Shown here: piece after piece, positions 55,526-64,000 of the stretch
Position numbering within the stretch: position 1 is the stretch's first letter
Layout of the letters: the number at the start of each line of letters is the position of its first letter
Source of the DNA: Rhynchopus euleeides
Taxonomy: Eukaryota > Euglenozoa > Diplonemea > Diplonemida > Diplonemidae
DNA length: 64,000 nucleotides
Assembly (NCBI GenBank): GCA_963210315.1
Contig: OY723254.1
Location: 1,704,379-1,768,378 of the forward strand
Reading direction: 5' to 3'
Notes under the pieces: generated by a model
Databases searched by the model: none
What the model saw: only the letters and a program-made list of their open reading frames with translations
Told to the model about the DNA's origin: nothing
Program-made: the position numbers and the translations under genes

Positions 55526-56239
55526 CCGTCACTCAAGTTATGTTGGTGGGGTAAAATATTGGTGGGGTAAATATGTTGGTGGGGTACTAATTTGGTGGAT
55601 TTGGGGCTCTGAAAAAAGTTGGTGGGTTATTACCCCACCAACATTATTACCCCAGGGCGCGTTGTACTTGGCGATTTTTTCTGGCACCTGGGATTTGGAG
55701 CCCCCTGCCCACCCACCCCGACTGCGCGTACGCATGTGCGTACGCCGTCCGCACTTTCTGAAACCGCGCTGCGTACGCGTACGCAGAAATTGCGTACGGC
55801 TGGTATTCCAGGTCTCTCAGCACACAGTAGGCCACCCAGTAGGCTGAGCCCTGGCCTTTGCTCTTGCCTTTCACAGACGGTTCCTTCGCGCACAAGTGCA
55901 AAAGGTACGATTACCTACTCGAAGGCTCGAAGGCTGCTGAGGTTGACGACCGATTTGGTGTGCGGACATGGCCGTCTCTTGTACTACATAGACTGCCGTT
56001 TGCAGGCGCCGCACGCCCACGCGTACGCCGTATGCATTTTCTGGAAAACGTAGCCATCAGCCGGGCCCCTTAGGCGTTCGCCACGAAAACGGTAGTCAGC
56101 GATGCACATTGGGGTAATAAATTGGTGGGGTAGATTTGTTGGTGGGGTAAATATGTTGGTGGGGTACTAATTTGGTGGATTTGGGGGTTCTGGAAGAAGT
56201 TGGTGGGTTATTACCCCACCAACATTACTTGAGTGACGG
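55526..56239. mobile_element. 714-bp TA-flanked element with TTGGTGGGGTAA repeats
   Basis: Ends CCGTCACTCAAGTTATGTTG and the inverse (CTTGAGTGACGG) lie between TA at 55524-55525 and 56240-56241. A 115-bp block of TTGGTGGGGTA-type repeats followed by TTACCCCACCAACATTA occurs near both ends in the same orientation (55540-55655 and 56103-56230). The core holds palindromic GCGTACGC words (near 55728-55795). No transposase frame was recognised. Confidence 0.92.
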
Positions 56240-56241
56240 TA

Positions 56242-59200
56242 TCTGGTCTAGCCGACTCCTATGAGTGATGAGGCTGGTATGAGCGTGTGCCATAAAAGAT
56301 GAAATGGGCACGTAGAATGAATTTCGTAAAAGGCCTTCTCGACATGGTTGATGGTGTGACTGTCTTGGATTATACGGCTCTTAGCATGTTTCTTTCTCTG
56401 TAATCTGGCACATGTGGTTTGGGTTGGGGCACGGGGGAGGGGGGAAATCAGACAGGGGGAGGGGCTTTGTTGAGGAAACAACACGAGGGCCGATATTGTG
56501 ACATGGTTTGTTTTGCAACACCTTCCCCGCCCCCCCCCCCCCCCTCCCCCCACAAAATGTTCACGAAAAAAATCCACCCATCCCTTTTTTACACCCCTTT
56601 TTCACCAAGCCCCCCCCCCCCCCCTGTGGCGCAACCTCCCATTCCGCCCGCCCCCAGAAAATGCAAGCCAGATATCCCTTCCCCTCGCCCATCCCCTCCT
56701 TTTTCACCCTTTCATATCCCCTACGCACCAGTCATCATTCTTGCCTCGTCGTCTTTTTGATTTTGATTCGTTGTTCTCGGAGGGGGGTAAATACCAAAAA
56801 AAACTGGACTTTTTTCATCACATTTTTCACCTCTTTGTCTGCAGAGATCGCTGTTTGAGGCCCCGCTTTGAGCCACACGACGCACGGTGCGGGCCCCAAA
56901 CAATAAGTTGAAAGGTGAGTCTGCGACCACTGGAACGGATCTGTGTCTCTATTTGTCACAGAGCCACCTTCCTCCGACCCAAACTCATCTTTAGAAACTT
57001 GGAAAGCCTGGCCTCTACCGTCAGTTTTCCAAGCTGTTCTTCTCTACTCTTTTTTTAGACGATTTGATACGCTCGCCTCCCCCGTCGACCACCACCACCG
57101 CCACCACCACCACCACCACACGCACCCCACAACCCCCAGCAACAGCAAAACAGTGCGATTGTTTCCCCGAGATGCCAGAATGTCCGATGTCCGTGAGGGA
57201 GGGATTTTGTGTTCACAAAAGAACACAAGCCGAGGGGGTGGGGGGGGGGGGGGGGCCTGCTCGGAATCTGTAGCCAGTGCAGGAGGGAATGAAGGGAATG
57301 CTGGCGTGCACTTCTCTTTCTCTGTGTCTTGCATTTATCGACTTTACTACCCCCTGTCAAGCACCCTCCCCCCCCCCCCCCTCCCCGCCCTTCCCTTCGC
57401 CTGTATCCGAAAAAAATGCTCTTGCTGATGTGACTTGATTGGTATTTCTTCTGGTTAGTCTGCGTCTTTGCAACGGCACACTAGCCATCGAAATTTTCGA
57501 CCTGCTCCCCCCCCCCCCTTTTTTTTGTTTGAACTGCAGAGCAAACTGCAAGAGCTCAGAACGAGAGAAAGATACAGCGCGGAGGGGAGGATGCAGGAGG
57601 GCGAATGGGAGGGATTTTGCTCCCTGTCGTGCAAGCGGCAAAAGAAAGGGCCGCCAAATGAAATGAGTGCCGGCAGCAAATTTAGGATGCCGTACCGTGC
57701 ACAGGTTTCGCACATGTGGTGGCGCGTCTGCACCCCCTTCCCAGCGTGGAGTGGGGGTATCTTTGCAGCCGTATTTTGTGAGTGAGGAAATCGATGACTG
57801 CAAAAAGGGGGCGAAGGAGAAGGAGGTCGGGGTCATGAAATGTGCAATCTCAGGGTGTACACGCTCTATGGGGTGCACAACAACAAATCGCCCAGAGCGT
57901 GTGCACGTTTTTTTATATTGGATTCACTCGCTCTGGTGTGCAGAAACGGTGTGCCTCTGGCCACAGTTTAGGTGTCGCACTGGCTCAGTTTGGCACAGAG
58001 CAGATGATTCCATTGCCTTATGTAGAACGAGATTGATCCACTTGAAGGGGTGCAACCAACGCGCCAGGGCTGACCGGCCTCCGTGCGTTAGCCCTCGGTC
58101 GAGACCAAAACAAATAACCCAAACAAAACACAAATGCCTTCTGGCAACATGTTGTCCGTCACTGCCCCGATCGTCTCGTACGCCGGGCTAGTGGGCGTCG
58201 ATTCCAAAAACAAAATCCTCATGTACCTACACACAGTTTGACAGACTTTGCTGAACTAACACAAAACAAACATGCCAGGGAAGACTGGGAAAAAAACTGA
58301 AGGAAGTATAACCGGAACACACAGAAGAAAATGCTCAGCTTTTCTGGAACTGTACGAGTTTCAAAGCGAGGGTTTGGCTGGCGAGAGAACGGCACAGAAC
58401 CTTACTCGGGGCTGAACCCTTCTTTGTTGGGGCCGCCTTTGAAGGTGTGGCAGATCAAGAGTGAATAGGGTGGGGCAGTGGGAAGGCAGACGAAGCGAGA
58501 ACAATACTGAAAAATCCATCGCACACACACACACACCCACGTTTGTTAGGTTGTGTTGATTGCACCTCTCCTCGCCCTTCATTCCCGGATCTGAAACAAG
58601 GGTGTCGGCAGGCCTCTTTGCAGAGCTCACTACATCCGGACCAATTGTACGATGCACTGTGTGAACGAACTAAACACATGTCGCAGACAAAATGACCCAC
58701 GCAAACAAGAGGGTCGGCAACTTGCATGTGCGTCACGGTCTCTTTACGCCATGCCGTCGGTTGTCAAAACAGCTGCCCCAAATGACGGTGCGTCTTATTC
58801 GTAACGGCTTGTCTTGGCCGTCGAAAAACGGAACAGTGATGGACTGGGCTTGGATCCTGCACCGTTTTCTTCCAGACACCCCCCTCGCTACCCGCCGCCA
58901 CCCATATTTATCACACCCCCCAAAGGCATGGCAAAAAAAATTGTCGTTTATTTTACCCTTTTTTCAGAGGTTTTCCCGGCTGTTTTTCCCTGTTTTCCTG
59001 TGCGAAACTCAGCGACATTTGATGGGAAATGATGAAACGAGCTCTGGTGATGACCATGCACATACCTGTTATTTCTGTGCGCTCAACGAAAAGTGGCCCG
59101 GACCTGCCTTTTTTTTGCAGTTGCTGGGCAGGGTGTTTCTCTTATTACAGCGAAAGGGGTAATGTTTTTTTGTCTGTTCCCCACCCTCCCCCCCTGGCAG

Positions 59201-60340
59201 AACAACGCGATTTTCATGCCAATCAACAAAGAAAACAAAGTGGGTGGCTTCTGCTGTGAGGATGGACCGCGTCTCTTTGAGACTCCCATGATCTGGCGAC
59301 CCTGGCGTGCATGTCACCGCCTGGCCCGTCTGCATGCTGAGTCTGTTGGTCGTCGAAAATGGAAGAATCGCTCAACGATAGGCGGGTAGGTCAGGCCGTG
59401 ACAGGCTTGCATTTGCGATGCACTGCACACCACGCTTTGGCATTGCCCCAAACAGCAGCGCCATCTCTCCTCAGCACACACACACACCCCTTCTCAACGA
59501 GAAGAATTTACCAACTCTTTGTGTTGAGCTGAGAGAAAAAACAACAGCTGAAACAAACAGTACGCCACATAAAACCAGCAACGCATGGATTCACTGTTCG
59601 ATGGTTTTACACGCCATGCTGCTGGATCTCGAAGAACAAGGAACTCCTCCCCCCGCCCCCCCCCCCCCCCCCCCCTGCGCCGGCACTTGGCTGTGTCAAT
59701 AGGAGCTGGGGGAAACTGGATTATCACATCATGAGCATCAGGAGATCTCTTGATGTGCTCGGCATTATGGTGAAAAGAATATGTATGGCCGTGGCCGTTG
59801 AGAGTCAACACACACACATACAGCTGCCATTCACCGAGGTAAAAAAAACGCTACGAACACGGCCAAAGAATAGTTCAAAAAAATGGTGGCGGTGGCGGTG
59901 GTGGATCCAAAGATATCCCCTTCCCCCCGGCGGCGGTAGCCCAGCAGGGTGGTCGCTCATCGAGTCACCCCTGTCGGCTGTGGCTTGTTGCGTGAATTCT
60001 CTCTCCCTCTCTCCATAGCATTATGGGATGGCGTCAGGCAGCAGGCGGGGAGTGTGACCACGCCGTCTGGGGGGGGGGGTGAGAGGGGAGTGTAGACCAA
60101 TTTTTTTTATCTGTTTCCTCCCGCACATCCCCACACACACGCACACACACACACACACCCTCTTCCCCCCACCCCCTGTCAAATGGGGGGAGGGGTTTTT
60201 TTTATTCGTATTTTTCTCTCTCTCCCCCCCCCCCTCCCCTTTGAGATTTACTTTCATTCCCCCTCCCCCCCCCTCCCCCCGCAGAAAACTCCCTTCATCC
60301 CCCCCCTCCCCCCGGTATCTCTTTATGTATTAGTTTTCAC
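56242..60340. other. Intergenic, no supported gene
   Basis: Four kilobases with many C and G runs (56529-56545, 56610-56624, 57236-57255, 57369-57382, 59649-59676) and ACC and AC microsatellites (57090-57120, 60130-60158). Short frames on both strands have homopolymer-derived composition. No repeat shared with the rest of the window was noticed. A real gene with many short exons could be missed here. Confidence 0.4.
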
Positions 60341-60544
60341 TACACGGTGGGATCTTGTAAATTTTACATGTATAACTACAAGTATATACATGTATTATAC
60401 ATGTATAATACTTGCATGTCAACTATTATACATGTATAATACATGTATATGCCTGAAATATACATGTAAAATACATGTATATCAAGTAAAAATACAAGTA
60501 TAATACTTGCATGTCAACTATTATACTTGTATTTTTACTTGATA

Positions 60545-61857
60545 CAGTGCCGCAGAAAAGTTTCGAACGAACAAAAGTTTTAAAATTCTCCGTTCGAAAG
60601 TTTTTTCGTCTCAAAACTTTTGTTTTGTTTTAAAAGTTATCTATCCTGCATCATGGGAGTTTCCTAGAGGTGTGTGGGATGATGTGCCACATGTGCAACA
60701 CTCCAGCGCTGTGAACAGGCAGTCTTTGGGTCAGGCGGGTGTCAGCATCCTTCAACCTCACTCAGGTTACTCCTATCTGTCCCCTATCGCCAGGTTTGCT
60801 GCGAGTTGCCAAAAGCGGATGAGTTTGCGGATCGCAGGCAGAGAGGCCAGAAGAGGAATGTCCAACCTCAACAGGGTCGTTATCCCCAGTCGAGTGGTTT
60901 CCGCAACCGAGCGGTCCATCCCTCCAAACCACACGACATGGGGGCCTTTTCGGGTCCACTGGATGCTGCTGACATCGCAAATAGAATGACCTCGACCTGT
61001 CCAGTCCTGTCAAGAAGTATTTTTAGTATCTCTCTTGTCAAGAAATCTTTGTCCGAAAACACTTCGGAGAAAGATCCTTGACTTTGAAACAAAGCGTCAG
61101 GGCGTTCTGGGCTGGCTGGTGGTGGTTGGGACAAGACCGACGAGATTAGAAGCGGCACTGGTAGACGGGTTTTGAGGCCCCCCGCCCCCAGGTTCCCCCT
61201 GCCCACCTGGACGGACCCAAGTGCCTCACACCGGATCTCTCCCCACCCGGTGGTCCACCTGACGGATACGCAAAAACAAAGTATTGAACAAAAGAATGTT
61301 TTAAAATTTTTCGCGAAGCGCGATTTTCGTCTTACTGGGGGGGGGCAAATACAAGAGTATATGCAAATACAAGGGTATATGCTAATACAAGAGTACTCCA
61401 GAAATCGCGATTTTAAAAAGTTCACCGAGCAAATACAAGAGTATACTCTTGTATTTGCATACTAGACTTTTGGAGAACTTTTGTGGGGTTTTCATCGTAT
61501 TTTGTACTTCCAATGACCTCCCCCAGGCCAGTGGGCCTCCTGTCTGGAGTCGTCACGGTCGGGTGGGAGTCGCCTCGGGGTGGGAAAGGCCAAGAGGACG
61601 CTCGTATTGTCTCTTCGGCGCCGCTGCCCCATGAGGGCCCACCCGGAGGCCACATTTCTAGTATGCAAATACAAGAGTACATACTCTTGTATTTGCATAC
61701 TAGACAACTTTTCAGCTAAAAAACAATTTTTTGAAAACCCTGAATTACGTAAGCTGGCACGGTGAATAGAAGAGTATACCCTTGTATTTGCCCCCCCCCC
61801 AGTAAAACTTAAAATTATCTTAAAATTTATCGTGTTCGAAACTTTTCTGTGGCACTG
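60545..61857. mobile_element. 1313-bp CAGTGCC element nested in the foldback
   Basis: The ends CAGTGCCGCAGAAAAGTTTC and GAAACTTTTCTGTGGCACTG lie between TA at 60543-60544 and 61858-61859. Copy 1 of the foldback shows the empty site as GATATACATG near 16540. The CAGTG start and TA duplication are typical of Tc1/mariner elements. A further 468-bp element sits inside at 61335. The remaining 843 bp contain frames (for example 60672-60989) without DDE-type transposase motifs, so this copy is non-autonomous. Confidence 0.93.
61335..61802. mobile_element. 468-bp TA-flanked DNA transposon, copy 2
   Basis: This is the reverse complement of 7282-7749, same length, with only a few substitutions, between TA at 61333-61334 and 61803-61804. 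It is the innermost insertion of the nest in this region and hence the youngest. Confidence 0.95.
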
Positions 61858-62349
61858 TATACATGTATTTTACATGTATATTTCAGGCATTTACATGTAT
61901 TTTACATGTATAATACTTGTCATGCAAGTATTATACATGTAAAATACTTGCATGACAAGTAAAATACATGTATAATACTTGCATGACAAGTAAAATACTT
62001 GCATGCAAGTAAAATACATGTATTTTACTTGCATGCAAGTATTTTACTTGTCATGCAAGTATTTTACATGTATAATACTTGCATGACAAGTATTATACAT
62101 GTAAAATACATGTAAATGCCTGAAATATACATGTAAAATACATGTATATCAAGTAAAAATACATGTATAATAGTTGACATGCAAGTATTATACATGTATT
62201 TTTACTTGATATACATGTATTTTACATGTATATTTCAGGCATATACATGTATAATACATGTATAATAGTTGACATGCAAGTATTATACATGTATAATACA
62301 TGTATTATACTTGTAGTTATACATGTAAAATTTACAAGATCCCACCGTG

Positions 62350-64000
62350 TTATGTCTCCATCCCCCCACCCCCACCCCCCCTCTATTCCCGGCTCTATAT
62401 CAAACAAAACCCCCCCCCCCCTCCCCCTCTCCCCTCCCCTGCTCCCCTGCCCCTCCGACTATGACATGTCGCTCCACGCTCTTCACCTCCTCCCTCCTCC
62501 TTTGCATCCTGCAGAGCGGAGGAGTGGGGGGTGACTGCCAAAGCAAACGCAGCCGTGTGTCATTGTTGGGGGGTGGGTGGGTGGGGGAGGGGGGGTGGGG
62601 GGGGTGTGGGAGGCTGAGACGGGGCGGTGGTGTGGTTCGATTTTTAGGCCATTTAATGTTCTCCTTTCTTCTCCTTCCTCTTCCTCCTCCTTCTTCTTCT
62701 TCTTCTCCCCTTTCTCCTTCTCCCCTGCGACAGCGCGGTGCAAAGAGGGAGTGGGGGGGATTTTAATCAGCATTTTGGAGGGGATCCATGAGACCTCTCT
62801 CCCTGCCTGGTGCGTTTCGGATGATGATCCGCTGCTGCTCCTGCCCCTGTTGGGGGAGGGGCAAACAGCACTATGTATCACCAGAAAAAAGGGGACGGGG
62901 GGGGAAGAGCAGAAAGGAGGGTGTGTGTGTGTGGGGGGGTTTTTTTTCCACATCCGTCACCCGCCCCTTCTTCCTCTTCCCCCGCCTCTATTTTTTGCGG
63001 GGTTGCCCTGCTAACGTCGAAGGTCACGCAGGTATACCCTGGATGCACCAAGAAGTCAGGCGTTATGCAGCGCCAGGCTGGGCAGTTCCCCGATTCTAGC
63101 GTGAAGAGTGCGATCCACCTGCCCCCTCTGGTTCGGGGGTCAATACGCTATGAAAAAAAGGAAGGTAAAAAAAAGTAAAATAACCCACCAAATCTCCTCT
63201 TGTGTGGTTGCCTTGTTTCTTTTTTTTTCTCTATCACTGCCCCCCCCCTCCTCCTCACCCCCCGACCTTCCGTGTCGCGGTGTGGGGGGGGGGGGTCGGA
63301 GCTAAGTGTGCTCCCAACCTGGCGAACCTGAGGCCATCAAGCCTCAGGCAAACGAGTGCGCCTCCCTTCCTTCCTTCCTTCCTCACTCTCCATTCCTCTG
63401 CTTCTCGTCCCCAAAAAAATGACATATCTTCTCCTTCAAAAACTGACAGCTGCGTGCGCTGTTGTTTTTGGTGTCTCGCCCCCCCCTTGCATCCCTCCCC
63501 CACGCCTGCTGGGTGGGGGAAAAAAGGGAGGGGGGGGGGGGGCGGGGCGGGGTGAGGGTGAGGTATCAACACCAGCGTTCGGCAGCAACTGCTCTCCCCT
63601 ATCGCCTCCCCCACTCCATCTCTCGCCCGTCCCCTTTTAATCGATCAATCAAAAATATTTATTTTTTATCTCTCTCTCTTCATCTCCGCCTTTGATAAAA
63701 AACGGCTTTCCTGTCACCCCACCCGGCACCGTACCACAGGGGGTCGAAACTGGCCATCAAGGGAGCTGCCGACCCTGCCATGCATAGCTGGAAGTTAAGA
63801 TCTTCCTGGTTTTATTGAGTGGCCTTGGACATGATCAAAAGCAAAAAAAGCAAAACAAAGCACTGCTGGTGATGTTGTTGATGTGGGCATCTTCCGCCCC
63901 CCCCCCCTCCCCATTCCCCCATTCCCCCATCCCTCGACATGGTTTTCCCCCGTTTTTCAATTTTCCCTCAGGACCCAAGCGAGCAAATCTGGAGGGGGGG
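62350..64000. other. Intergenic, pyrimidine-rich
   Basis: C and G runs and CTT/CCT microsatellites dominate (62410-62420, 62577-62605, 62660-62710, 63523-63545, 63898-63908). Frames such as 62577-63014 are simple-sequence artefacts. No gene or transposon end was recognised up to the window edge. Confidence 0.4.

Larger units (their letters stand above)
60343..62349. mobile_element. ACATGTA-rich foldback element, copy 2, with nested insertions
   Basis: Same ends as 16340-17358 (CACGGTGGGATCTTGTAAAT and inverse) and the same arm sequence nearly base for base. It lacks the 345-bp insert of copy 1 but carries a 1313-bp insert (60545-61857). Without that insert the element is about 690 bp, close to copy 1 without its own insert. 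Immediate flanks are TA (left) and TT (right). Confidence 0.93.

Overview
The window is nuclear DNA from a eukaryotic protist that could not be placed in a named lineage from sequence alone. Genes carry short spliceosomal introns of about 140-300 bp. Of the 14 introns I could place by reading-frame continuity, 13 begin GTATG and all end CAG or TAG, usually after an AC-rich rather than a pure pyrimidine stretch. Coding sequence is GC-rich. The intergenic DNA is full of long C or G homopolymers, GT/AC and ACC microsatellites and transposon debris. A calcyphosin-like EF-hand protein with a tail resembling ciliary microtubule inner proteins suggests a flagellated cell. No bacterial operons, rRNA, convincing tRNA or CRISPR arrays were seen.

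Genes, all on the + strand: a six-pass membrane protein with a degenerate class III cyclase domain (3731-5392); a small lipid-anchored protein starting MGCGAS (6202-7087, two exons); a long Ser/Gly/Pro-rich protein with a CLASP/TOG-like helical-repeat domain (17652-20735); a Cys-rich protein with a ricin-B-like region and a long helical region (about 23808-25871); a type I membrane protein with cytoplasmic EF-hands (28062-32614, five exons); an uncharacterised membrane protein (32868-34595, two exons); an ER-type very-long-chain 3-oxoacyl-CoA reductase/17-beta-HSD (41437-42665, two exons); the calcyphosin-like protein (45343-46664, three exons); and a polyQ protein with five RRMs (47643-50786, six exons). 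Gene density is low, and neighbours show no obvious shared pathway.

The rest is dominated by DNA transposons without a recognisable transposase. At least nine elements with unrelated terminal inverted repeats (TIRs) sit between TA dinucleotides, as expected for Tc1/mariner-like target choice: 468-bp twins at 7282 and 61335, elements at 10404, 16758, 43093, 43689, 52276, 55526 and 60545, and possibly 37081 and 39282. Two copies of a roughly 1-kb ACATGTA-rich foldback element (16340-17358 and 60343-62349) each carry a different nested insertion, and each supplies the empty site for the other. The copy at 60343 is a three-level nest. A decayed hAT-like transposase relic lies on the minus strand at about 14770-15960, flanked by clusters of an ACGGCCGT palindrome. 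A 1.3-kb segment at the window start recurs at 37770-39080 inside another element.

The most unusual points are the nested TA-targeting foldback elements with reciprocal empty sites, the large palindromes, the GGGTACCC palindrome cluster, the calcyphosin/inner-protein fusion, and the membrane EF-hand protein reconstructed across five exons.
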